In this document: positions 1 through 10,386 of the stretch, piece by piece | How positions within the stretch are numbered: the first letter of the stretch is position 1 | How the letters are laid out: the number at the start of each line of letters is the position of its first letter | Source of the DNA: Casuarius casuarius | Lineage: Eukaryota > Chordata > Aves > Casuariiformes > Casuariidae | Direction: 5' to 3' | Assembly (NCBI GenBank): GCA_003342895.1 | Contig: PTFA01000081.1 | Location: 3,738,434-3,802,433 of the forward strand | DNA length: 64,000 bases | Translations under genes and position numbers: made by a program | Notes under the pieces: model-generated | What the model saw: the letters and a program-made list of their open reading frames with translations, nothing else | The model's database searches: none | Told to the model about the DNA's origin: nothing

Positions 1-3000
1 ATGAGGAATAGAGGAATACATTGCTCTATGATAAATTAACCTTCCAGTGCGAAGGGAAATGCTTGCAATACCAAATTGCAAATATTTTCTGCTGCGAAGG
101 GACTGATGGTCCAAAACCCCCAGAGTCTCCATATATTTAACCTGCCGAATGTTACGCTTCTTCCTTTGTATTCATTCAGTTATGGTTTTAAGCCCAATAC
201 AGCCAGCAGTTTGGAAAATAGTTCTTCAGCTCAAGATGGAGCAGCTGAAGTCTTAATTCTGGAGGTCCTTTCTCTTAAAGGGAAACATAATTCCTGGCTT
301 AAAATTTGAAGTTGCTCAGATCTTGGTATTGGTGCCAGTTTTCAGCGGCGTTAGAAACTCAGTGACACAAGTATCACAGAGCTAATTTAGAAAATATACT
401 TTCTCAAAGGATGATAAACAATAGCATCCATGGATCTATCTGGGATTTCTTTCCCTTCACTAGCATATTAAAACAAAGCAAGTCTAACAGATATTTTTTG
501 TCCCGTATCAAGCTGACCTTCTTCTAAAGCTCAGTGCTGAGTTAGTAATTTTTGGATGGGTGTTTTTAAGGCAAAAAATGCAGACAGAATAGCTTTAGAT
601 GAAACTTTTAGCTGACAGTTGATTTAAAAGCAATTAAGTAAGAAAGAGGTGAAAAACTGACTTAACTTAAAGCATGGCCCTAGCCAGTTAGATTGACTGT
701 AATAGTGGGGTGAATAGGATGAGATAGTGATCTGAAAAACTTGCTTAGTTCAATGAAAGCTTCTCCTCTCTCCCTCCAGTTCTTCGGGGTTTACTTTAAG
801 AATTTTGGGGGGAAGTTGAGATATGGCAGTAGAATATACGCATGAATAAGACTGGACAGAGTTAAAGCATCACTGTCTTTGAGGGCAACAAAAGAGAGGA
901 ATGAAGGATCACATCAGTAGATTTAAAAAAAAAAGCACAGAAAGCATGGGGTATAATTATATTCCAGATTGCTAGGGAGATGGGATATTTAAACCTCTTT
1001 CTGCCAGCAACCATTTTCCAGTTTTGAACTTGTATCAAGATGGATTTACCAGAGCACTTACAGAAGCTGTAGACCACTCTGGCCTCCTTCCCAAAATACT
1101 GCCACCAGCTTGGGGGAGTCTGTATGGCCCCTGTGCTCCCAGCAACAGCACAGGGCCCTAGTCTGTGGCGAGCTCTCCATGGTGGAGTCCAGCACTGTGT
1201 GGGAGCTGGCTGCCTACCTTCTCACCCTTGGCCCCTGGGTTTGCATCGAGAGAAATGGTTGCAGCCCAGAGAATAATTGTCATTCTGACTTTCCGGTCCT
1301 GTATATCCCAATAAGTTGACTTCTCAGTGGGGCACGGTGAGGGTGGGAAAGAGATGTCAATCAAAAATTCCACGATATTTCTGTGATTAAAACATATGTA
1401 GGTAAGGAAAATGTTCTAAAGTTGGATCACACTCATAAACAACGATCCTGGCAATTCTTTGAGAGGGTAGAGTTACATAACCAGTCATGTACTCCTCCTA
1501 CTTTTGAAAACAATCAGGCAGAAAATATCCTAAAAAAAAAGTTCAGTTACAGTTTATTTCCTTCCTTTTTTTATCTTACTTCGTAACAAGACTTCCCTGC
1601 TGTGGCTAAGACAGAAATGGCAAAAAATGTACAGTATTTCTGATTTGTCTGTGCTTTTTATTTCGCTTTCAGTTTTTCAAACTGGTCAATGAATTGAAAA
1701 GCTGAATAAAGCTGTGATATAGTTTTAGCATTGCTTCAGAAAGAAAAACTGTAAAATCCAAAGGTTAGCATCTGGAATGTGATTTTAAAGAATGTTTAAA
1801 GCAGTTTCCTTCTGCTGCTGTGCTTCACACTGGAAGCAGCTCTGAATCTGCAGCTGTCTTGTATGCCAAAAGGCTGTTTAACTTTTGCACACATATTTAT
1901 GTATATATTTTAAATTACTGATAGCATTTGCTCCATTTGCTTTAAAATAAGGCATTAGGTTTGTCAGATCAGTATAAAAATGCAAATAGGAAATGTAAAA
2001 TGTACCTTTGCTGGTTCTATTTTACCGTTTACCATCTTTTTCCATATTCTGTTTAATATCAAGTCCATAGTCTAAAGGAGATTTTGATGGGATACACTGA
2101 ATATTGTAAAAGATACAGTGACTTTTGATATACTGACTGACTGTGACACACTGACTTGTAAACGAGCTCAGCAATGGGCACATCATATATACCAATTCAC
2201 TGCTGTTGTAAGCTATTGCATCCTTCTCTTTTAACCCAAGCTTGAATTAATCTTCCCATAGTTTTGGTTCAGATATGGTTTTGAAACACTGTTGATCCTT
2301 TCATTTTCCTAGGAAGCCTTAAGCAATAACCTAGGCATCTGCCTCGTGCTGTTTGGGCAACTCAGACAACTGTACAGAGAATGGAGTAATCGTCTTCCCT
2401 GTCCTCTGACAGCTGCACATTTCACCGTTTGCAGCCCCCCTTCCTGGTGCCCGGTACACATAGCACTGGCAGGAAAAGCTCGGGAAACTCCCGTTCTCTG
2501 GGCCATGACCTTGAGGCCAAACAATAACTATGAAGCTGCTTAACTTTTAGGAGAGAGCAGGTTAGCCTGGGAGGAGGGGTTTGGAAGTATAGGTCTTCTT
2601 TCTCACTGAATCTGCACAAAAGTCAAGAGTTTTCAACACAGCATCAGTGTGTATATTCTGATTTCCATCTGTCATACAAAGCATAAATCCAAAGCACTAT
2701 CACAAGTGAGAGATCAGCCAGGCCCCAAACATTTAAAGTTACTTAAAATATCCTAGAATTAACCTCTTATATTTTTCTCTGGAGTCCTAAGTAGTGCAGA
2801 GATTCTGGTAATCATATATTACAAGCTGAGGCAATATATTAAATTTGGAAAATAGACTTAAATAACAAAGACGAAGCCAAACTTACTGAATCCACAAATG
2901 TCCTTCTACTCACAGCTGCCTGTAATTGTTTCATTACATTTCTTTGGGTATTATCCTGTTTTGCTGTGACCACCTACCGATAATGTATCTGTAAGGAAAG

Positions 3001-3210
3001 GAGAAAAAGCAAGAAGTTCTAACATGCAAGATGTACAAAATAAATTCAGTGACATTTTCTAACATCTGAATGTTCCTAAATGCCAGACGAAAACATCCCT
3101 CCAACTGTTTCTTTTACAGACTTTCCTTGTTCCAGAAACTTGGCCTGAGTTAGGAGGAAACCCCATAACTGTCCCTTAAATACTGAATTGCATCAGTGTG
3201 GGTAAGATGT

Positions 3211-3280
3211 GGGGCCAAATTCTTTAGTGGTGTAATTCCACGAAAATCAGAAATATTACACCAGAGCTGAATCTGCCCGG
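3211..3280. repeat. Decayed palindromic MITE
   Basis: The left end reads GGGGCCAAATTC followed by a TGGTGTAAT segment. The right end is its diverged inverse, ending in TGAATCTGCCC. This is the terminal pattern of a widespread amniote family of short palindromic DNA-transposon derivatives, whose ends read GGGCC-A/G-ATTC and whose arms contain a GGTGTAA motif. The arms match at roughly two thirds to three quarters of positions, so the copy is old. The assignment rests on remembered consensus and the visible inverted symmetry. Confidence 0.6.
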
Positions 3281-3989
3281 TGGTATAAAACTATCTCCCT
3301 AGAGGCAAGACTTTTGGAAGCAGTATCGTATTTTAATTATAAACAGACAATTTGTTTTGGGTTGTATACAGAGCATGAAAATGGAACTGCTATAGGAACT
3401 AGCTACATATATGGTGATTTTATTCCTGTTTCTAATGCTCTTTGGTTTATTTGTGTATGATTTGCAGGTGGCTAAATGACCCTACAAGCTTCTTTTTATG
3501 TACTTGAATGAGCCCCCGTTGAACTTAAGATTTTAAAAGACTATAGTGCTGGCTTTAGAATGTCATTTGTACACTTTACAATGAGTTTAGGAGAAGGGCT
3601 GTGTATTGTTTATAGTAGTACAGATTTCAGTTAACAGTCTTATCCGTGGAGAACAGACAGTTATATTTTTTACAAATTAACAGACGCTTATGGTACTTTG
3701 ACTCTTATGACTGTGTTCAGTAGTTTCTGAATTTAAAGGGCAAAGTACAATCTGCCTTTTGTATCAAGTCCCAGTCATGGAGACAGACAGGACATGCTGC
3801 TTGAAATGTGTTAGAGGCTTCTTCAACCCTTCTCCAGGCTGACTAGATTTTGACATTACTATATGATATATTGCCACTGTAATGAACTACTTCACCAAAG
3901 CCAGTCATATTCTATGGAAAAAGTCTTGAAAAGATGTTGCAGAAAAATATTTACTCTCTGTTCATTATTTTTCATGAGAGGTAAGATAT

Positions 3990-4060
3990 TGTGAAATTTA
4001 AAGAGCTCAACAGATTTTCACAGCTTGGCTTGTGAAATTCATTTCCAGCTCAACAGATTG
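3990..4060. repeat. Degenerate two-copy direct repeat
   Basis: A GTGAAATT...AGCTCAACAGATT segment occurs twice in close succession. The exact 13-mer AGCTCAACAGATT is at 4,004-4,016 and 4,047-4,059, and each copy is preceded by GTGAAATT (3,991 and 4,032). It looks like a small local duplication that has since diverged. No function is implied. Confidence 0.6.
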
Positions 4061-6649
4061 TGATTTCACAATTTTGCACATCTGGATTTTGCCATAGAAT
4101 TATCACGGAAGCTGTCTTTGACAAATCTGTCCCACAAATGCAGCCGGGCGGTATGTCTGCTCCTGGTCAGGGAGGACACTAGTGTTGTCTGTGGCTTGTG
4201 ATCTGCCTGCTTGCACCTGTGTTGCAGTTTCTGTTCTACAAGGCAAAGGCTCTCCCTTGCTGGCTCTGTGTACTGCGCCTGGCCCCATCTACACCAGGGT
4301 GGTATTTGGCTCTGACATCAGTGATCTCAGGAAATACTTCAGTATCAAAGCTAAATAATGATTTTTATATTATTATTGTGTACAGGGATATGCAAAAGTT
4401 GCATGGGATCCGTACTGTGTGTTCACAGGCAGAATCTGCTAACCTAGGGCTCAGGCAGTTAAGTGCTCGGGTTGCTGAAAGCACTGAGCATACAGTATAA
4501 ATCACATCTTTCCTTGAAGCATGTGGAGGATCAGATAAGGAAATGTTCTTACTGGGTGCTACAGACTGTAGGTCTGAAGACTTGGAGTTACTCATTTCTG
4601 TTCAGGGGAGCAAATCCTCACGCTGGCAACACAGATGATAACAGCAACAAATGCGTGCAAAGGCTTTTGAGTGCTCCCTCTGCTACACTGTGGCAGTGGG
4701 CTTCTTTTCTGAGCACTTTCGTGGGATCTTCCCCTTCTTCCAATCTGCGGAGATCTGGCAGTCTTCTAAGAGGGGAGCAAGTGGATGAAAACATGACTTT
4801 AAGCCAGCATTTTCAGCATTCGCACCACAGAAGGGGAGTTTATAAAGGTGGTAAGTCATGCACATTTTCCATCTGTGCATCACTGTATGGCAACAAAGTC
4901 ATCCTATTTTCCCACTAGGATCACACGGTGTCACTGAACTTCACTTATTCTTATGGCATTGGCACTGCAGTTTCAAAAGAAAAATCCCCGTGCTCTCTGG
5001 AATGCTGCACCGTTGGGTATCGCAGTCAGAAAACATCCTGCCTACAGCGCACGCTAGGAAAACAGTGCAGTGCTGCCTGAAGTGCCAAGTGGTTTTTTGG
5101 AAGGCCGACTCCCCTGAAAATAAAGGATATTGGTATCTGGCCAAGAGGACAGGCAGAAACAGGTCCTGTGCAAGACTTGGAGTTTTGGTGGAGCCTGAAA
5201 TATTGCAGCCTTGTTTATATCAGCTTGGACTTTTGGCTTCAAAGGTGAGCTACCCAAAACCTAAACAAATGGGTCACAAATTGATGAGCTCCAAATTATT
5301 TTTCTAGCTATATTTACAGCTGCATAAAACAGGGATTTCCCTTTTTCACTGCTCTAGTATCTAGGAGTAACTTAATATCTCCATTAAAAAAAATCCCCCA
5401 AAGGAAATTTCCTTTCTTTCCCTGTGGTACATTCCTCAGAGTGTTTAGATTTCCATTCAAAATTCCCTAGTTGTCTTTACATAGTAGTCAGTTGTTTTTA
5501 CTTCCCTTTTCCCCATTTTAGTGAATAGTTCTAGTCTAATGATGCAGTAGGCATTTTATGCAGATTATTTACCAGCTTCATTTTCCTATCCCAGTATTAT
5601 CCTGCTTCTTAAAATGAGATTGAAAGCCACCTCAGGTGGTTGTATAAAGCACCGAAGCAAGTGTATTTGACATGATCCTTTATAAATCTTTTCTTCTCTT
5701 CAATTGTTATGATAATTAATACCTAAATGGAATTTTTGAATGTCAAGGATCTAGTTTGTTTATAGATCCACTTCTGTAATTAAAATAATTTCCTTATATG
5801 CTTGTTTTCTTTTGGTAAATGTATTGGTTTTAGATGAAAGTTTTTCCTCTGCATGGAAATTCTTGAAAACACCACAGATAAGTGGGAAACATGCAAAAAA
5901 GAAAAAGATTGTATATATAGATACTATTCATTTCCTCTTTAACATAAATTTAGAAAGTTCTGTGAAATAATAGATCAGATCTCTTTGTGGCTTTCTTTCC
6001 AGTGTCGCAGAGCAATTCAGAAGCCAGCATGGCTAACTTCTTCAAGGTTCCCCCTCCTTTGGGAAAAACTTGGATAATGTGGAGTTGTCTTAGTGGTGCT
6101 ATTTGTGCTGTCCTTGGCCCCACTGTAGGATATTCGTGGAGAATAATGAATATGGCTGGGCAGAAATCTCGGTGTCCCAACAATCTTTCTTTAATTGGTA
6201 CTGAAGTTTGGCACTGAACCTGCATAAAAATTTTTTTCCTTGTGGTACACTCTGATTTAGGGACCAAAAGCAAGTCCCGAAGCCATTGCTATTCAGTCTC
6301 TGAGGTTGAACTGCACCCTCTTGGACTGAAAGATCTTGTCTGGTGTATTTGAGAATTCAGGATGTGATCTGTGTAAGCAAATCACTGCATCAGTTCATCC
6401 CTTCAAAAATGCCAGCAGGTTAACATTTTTCCCAGTTATTTATTTTTACCAGCTCTTGCAAAATCTCTTGCTGACTTCAAAGCTAGGTCTAATATTTGCA
6501 TTTCCAGTACGGCTATGATGGGCAATTTAGCGAGACATGCTGCATATAGTTTTCTAGTGGGTCAACTCATTTGTGTACATGTGCACTCCCGAAATGACAG
6601 TTCACACATTCAGCAGCAGTCTGGGATCCCGGAGTCAGAGAGACGTTTT

Positions 6650-6682
6650 AGCATTGATTTCAGTGGAGCAGGATTGGATCTT
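6650..6682. repeat. Possible MITE fragment
   Basis: A short segment resembles the central and terminal part of the same palindromic family seen elsewhere in the window: a TTGATTTCAGTGGAGC core followed by AGGATTGGATCT. Only about 33 bases can be aligned by eye, so it may be chance. Confidence 0.3.
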
Positions 6683-7494
6683 TAGTTCCATGACAAGGCT
6701 GGAGAATTTTCATTCTGTCTCCTTCCCCTTCACTCACTTTCTTTTCTTTATAGAATAAGTCATTTATCTTTATCTCACCATTCACCTCCCTCTCTGATTG
6801 CAGTTAATGGAATTGTCACCTTTATGTACTCATGTTCCATTTCTCAACCTGTCTGGACTTTGGCCTCCAAAGGTTACCACTACTAGTGAAGTAATATGAT
6901 TAAGTGAGTCTTTTTAGACAGATTTATGTAGGATTTCTACTCCAGCAAGTGTCACTTCTAGTCTAGTTCTGTAAAAGAGAATATTTCAAAGATGCCAAGT
7001 GTCATCTAAAAACACTAAATTGTTCTACAATACTGGTTGAAAGGACTACAGGCTATATCAGAGCAATGCTGATTTATACTACCTGAAGCTGGATCCCTAC
7101 AGCTTGAAATACAGGCTTTTGTTAATGATGGAAAAAGAGAATGTTCCTGCTTCACAGAAAGCACATTTAAAATGGAATTTTCATTAATTACACTGTAATG
7201 AAAAGGCAAAAGGCTATGTTTTAAGAGAATCTGTCCAGAATCATGGGAAAAGAGGAAGGTTATTGGAAGCAAGAGCTGAAGCAAAACTACAACTAACAGC
7301 AATATTCCAAACAGAAAAGCAGTCTTATGTTCCATTTAAGGTACATACATCTACAATATATTTTCAAGTTTATAGATAGATTTTGAAGCTATAGAAGATT
7401 CACTGCACACATATCTGCTCTTTCTGCATTTGATATGAAACATAAATTAATCATCATTATTCTGCACTAATATAACACCTCCTAACCCTCAGCT

Positions 7495-7535
7495 TTCAGA
7501 ATATTTGAAAGGAGTAATGAATTAAGCCTCATGTG
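7495..7535 (-). repeat. Possible L2/MIR-type fragment
   Basis: The stretch containing AATGAATTAAGCCTCA resembles the segment that precedes the 'fraction of T/A then GATGAGGAAACTGAGG' block in reverse-oriented MIR/L2-type repeats. The downstream block is not clear here, so the assignment is weak. Confidence 0.3.
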
Positions 7536-8984
7536 GTCATATGAATATGTGATAATCTAAACTTTCATTCTTTCATTTCAAAAAAAGCAGCATTTTCAGG
7601 ACTTCAGTTTTGGAGACCGGAGATCCTGGAATAGTTCTTGAAAATATTTTCATTTGTCATCCTGCTTGGAAGGAGAACATGTGAGTGCTAAAGAAGTTTG
7701 ATGAAATGTAATAACGTATAAGGAAAAGTTATATACTTATAGACAAATAACTTTTTTTTTTTTGCTATATATTGTGAGCAAAACCACCTGGATAAATCAC
7801 AGCTAATTGTGTGATACAGCTGTGAAAAAGGCAAATTTGATCGTTGCCTGTAACTAAAAAGGTGCATAGGGAATTATTATTGCCATTGTACAAGTCACTA
7901 GCAAGACATCATTTAGAACATCATGCATTATCTTGGACTAAGATCACCCACGTTCAGAAAAGATGAATTCTGACTGAAACAAGTGCAGAGAAAGCTTATT
8001 AGGTAATCCAAGTCTTGATATTAAGAGAGAAAATGTAAATGGTTCACAAGTTTAACTTAGCAAAACAAAGGCTAAGAAGGGATTTAAATGGTGTCTATAA
8101 ATACACCATGGGAGGAGAACAAGTAGTATTTGTATTAAAAGAAAGTGTCTTTTATAGCTTTTTTTAGGCTATGAATATACTGAGGACAGAAATCACAAAG
8201 TTAATTTTTAATGAGCAGAAGAATGGGATTCTGGAACAAAACAGCGAAGACAGGAGATAGCTGAGGGGGCGAGTAGCAAGAGTTATAAACTGAAGCTCCG
8301 TGTATTTACAAAAGGGTTGATATGTTTTCTTTGAGATAGTAGGAGAACATTCAGGTCCATCTCCCTGGGTTTCATTTTCCTGCTTCTCAATTGACCAAAA
8401 CATTTGGGCATATCCACAGTCACAGTACTTTGCTTTGGATTCCTGAACTAACATGAAACAGTTTGTTTGTGTCTCTGGACTTTACACTTTCTCTGAGTGA
8501 CCCATTTCCTTCATGAGACTAGTAGCCTTATGCTACTATTTTTTCCCCCTGAGCCAGGTGCCCACATGCCTGGGCTGATCTGACTCAGACCATGATGTAC
8601 ACAGCCCAGCAAGAGAAATCTGCATCTCACTGCAGGAGGTGCGGACCTCCTCGAACTTGTTCCCAAAGGAAAGCAAGAGGGCGCAGGCTCCCACAGCGCA
8701 TGCAGTGAACTGATGTGGAATTACAGTCAGGAGGGTGGCATTTTTTTTTTAAATCTATCTATTCATAGCAAAAAATTTGGGCTAGTACAAGAAAACCCCA
8801 AATATTTCAGTTTGGATCGAATGCCCTTCCCAATCCTCCGTAGATGCAAGGCTTTCCCGATGGAAATTTGATTTCCACATAGAAGATTTTAGTTTTGTAA
8901 AAGCTGTTTTCTGTCAGAGAATCATTCCAATGGAAAATTACTAACTGGTTCTAATATAAAGTGACTAGCGAAGGTTTCAAAATG

Positions 8985-9068
8985 ATTCAGTGGCAAAGCT
9001 GGAAGAGAACCCACAGCTCCTGACCACTAACCCTGTGCTCTAACCACGAGACAACACTCATCTTTCCC
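8985..9068 (-). repeat. MIR/CORE-SINE fragment
   Basis: On the plus strand this reads as the reverse of a MIR head: a GTGGCAAAGCTGGAAGAGAACCC block (matching 'gtggcagagctgggattcgaaccc'), then GCTCCTGACCACTAACCCTGTGCTCTAACCAC. The last part is the classic A-box-proximal 'gtggttagagcac' start in reverse. The order and spacing of the blocks are preserved, which makes this one of the clearest ancient SINE copies in the window. Confidence 0.75.
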
Positions 9069-9898
9069 TGCGCAAGGTTGTTCTTGCAGAACTTCTGCCT
9101 GGGCCAAAATGGGAAGATTCTGGAAACGTTGCAAGCCGGCTTGCCGTTACAAGAGCTCCTGCCACAGCACACTGAGAGGATACGGGGAGAAATCGGTGAT
9201 GGCTCTGCAGGGCCTCTTCCTCTGCTGAAGCGCATGGGCATCACGAGCAAGAAGCTTTCCGGTGCTCCTCAGCACGGTGGAGCGCCGGGACACGGCAAGT
9301 CCGGCCCAACCGGCTGTGGATTCCGCTGTCCTCTCCCCCATAAACACACCTGAAATAAACTCGGGGCTTATTCCTCGTATCAGGGATTTTTAACATTTTA
9401 GGTAAACTCTCAAAACGTAGCAACGCCATGCAGAAAATCTGACTTGCAGCTTGCAGTCTGGCTTTATTTATTTAGCAAGGCATTATGTATTTATGGGTCA
9501 AAGTGGGTGATGCGCGTTTCAGACTGCCCTTGGTTCAGAGGGAGCTTTCTGCTTGTTCCCTTGTGTTTATTCTTCCCTTGGCTCTCAGCGTGGCTTTTTG
9601 CGTTGCTTTAAAGCAAAATGCTTCCGCCAACCCCTAAATTTCTGCTGTCTTGTGGGGAGGGTAACACAGCTGTAGCTGAGAATTACGACTTTAGCAACAT
9701 CCCCTTTCACAGAAAGAACCAACCCCCTTCCTCACTTATGTCTGTTTTATTTTGGCTTTAAATAAAGGAGAAATACGACTCCCTTTCCGAGGCAAAACTA
9801 CGTGTATCGGTTGAAATTCCTGACAGGGCACAGTGCACGCTCCCGCTATCCAGGGCAGTGCAGCTTGACAGCTATGCCTAACGCACAGCAGAGCCTTT

Positions 9899-9938
9899 AA
9901 AAAAAAAAAAAAAGGAGAGAGGAAAAAAAAAAAGGAGT
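9899..9938. repeat. Poly-A / purine tract before the CpG island
   Basis: A run of 16 A is followed by GGAGAGAGG and then 11 A and GGAG, giving about 40 bases of uninterrupted purine on the plus strand immediately upstream of the CpG island. No retroposon body can be recognised in front of it, so I treat it as a simple-sequence tract that may help exclude nucleosomes upstream of the promoter. Confidence 0.8.
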
Positions 9939-10040
9939 TCAGGGCGAAGCTCCGCACGCGGGCCCCCAAATGCAAACCAGATGCCGGCACCGGCCGGGGC
10001 CGCTTTCAAAGGCGAGCGGGGGCGGCGCGGCCGCCTCCCT

Positions 10041-10073
10041 CCCCTCCCCTCCCCTCCCCTCCCCTCCCCTCCC
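10041..10073. repeat. (CCCCT)6 tandem repeat in promoter
   Basis: Six exact tandem copies of CCCCT at 10,041-10,070 are followed by CCC. The minus strand is therefore (AGGGG)n, with seven runs of G separated by single A, which is a strong G-quadruplex pattern and also a series of Sp/KLF/MAZ-type sites. It lies about 160 bases upstream of the proposed exon 1 donor. Copy number is likely polymorphic. Confidence 0.9.
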
Positions 10074-10094
10074 GTGCGCTAACGAGGGCAGGCG

Positions 10095-10104
10095 GCGCAA
10101 GCGC
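10095..10104. promoter_or_regulatory. NRF1-like site GCGCAAGCGC
   Basis: The decamer GCGCAAGCGC fits the NRF1 consensus (GCGCANGCGC) of housekeeping CpG-island promoters. It lies between the CCCCT tract and the proposed exon 1, about 130 bases upstream of the donor. NRF1 commonly drives metabolic and mitochondrial genes, which would suit a carbohydrate kinase, but binding is inferred from the motif only. Confidence 0.55.
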
Positions 10105-10204
10105 GGCCGGGCCGCGGGGACCGCGCCGCAGGCTTCCCGGCAGCGGCGGCCGCCGGGAAATTGCCCTGTCAGGAAAAGCGCGGTTTCCCTAGCCCGCTCC
10201 CCGC

Positions 10205-10234
10205 GCACCTCATATAGTGTTTCAGTGTGGACAA
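10205..10234 (+). other. FGGY: FGGY exon 1, 5' UTR (start not defined)
   Basis: A strong splice donor (CAA|GTAAGT) follows 10,234 inside the CpG island. It is the best donor between the island and the first coding exon, whose acceptor follows a 12,421-base intron. The 5' end of this exon is unknown; the start given is nominal. In the frame set by this splice, a TAG stop lies at 10,190-10,192 and no ATG occurs between it and the donor. The main ATG at 22,668 would therefore be the first in-frame start. A CATATAG at 10,211-10,217 is TATA-like but would sit inside the exon. RNA evidence is needed to fix the start. Confidence 0.5.
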
Positions 10235-10291
10235 GTAAGTGACCGGCGCTCTCCGAGCCCCCGGCGGGCTCCCCGCCTCAGCGGGGGCCGC

Positions 10292-10386
10292 GCGCCGCCA
10301 GCCGTTGGGGCGAGCAACGGTCGCGGCGCCGCCAGCCGTTGGGGCGAGTAACGGTCGCGGCGCTGCCGGGCCCCTGCGGCCAACGG
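10292..10386. promoter_or_regulatory. 34-bp tandem duplication carrying MYB-type half-sites
   Basis: Two 34-base units (10,292-10,325 and 10,326-10,359) differ by one base, C/T at the first base of the second half-site, and a third partial unit starts at 10,360. Each unit contains CCGTTG, a 7-base GGGCGAG spacer and C/T-AACGG. That is an inverted pair of the MYB recognition core (C/T-AAC-G/T-G). A further CAACGG lies at 10,381-10,386, so five MYB-type cores fall within 95 bases, just downstream of the proposed exon 1 donor. The repeat and motifs are seen directly; regulation by A-MYB/B-MYB or another factor is inference. Confidence 0.7.

Larger units (their letters stand above)
1..9940. other. 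Upstream intergenic DNA, no gene recognised
   Basis: This AT-rich stretch lies upstream of the FGGY promoter. The longest open frames on either strand are about 60-150 codons, overlap one another in several frames, and show no domain, signal peptide or family resemblance that I recognise; none is flanked by a convincing pair of splice sites that would make it a coding exon. What can be supported is decayed repeat sequence: a palindromic MITE at 3,211-3,280, a short MITE fragment near 6,650, an L2/MIR-like piece near 7,495-7,535 and a MIR-like piece at 8,985-9,068. GC content rises from about 9,060 towards the CpG island. A distal enhancer or a non-coding transcript cannot be excluded from sequence alone. 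Confidence 0.7.

Noticed and set aside
4198..5307. A run of overlapping plus-strand open frames of 100-151 codons
   Set aside because: The frames change and carry no recognisable domain, conserved motif or codon-bias signal, and no splice pairs join them. A non-coding transcript cannot be ruled out, but a protein is not supported.
5950..6273. 107-codon minus-strand and 76-codon plus-strand overlapping frames
   Set aside because: Neither translation matches a family I know; overlap on both strands suggests chance lack of stops.
8671..8688. CTCF-like site (AGAGGGCGCAG)
   Set aside because: The core AGAGGGCGC is right, but the left half (AAGCA in place of CCACC/CCAGC) does not fit the consensus, so occupancy is doubtful.
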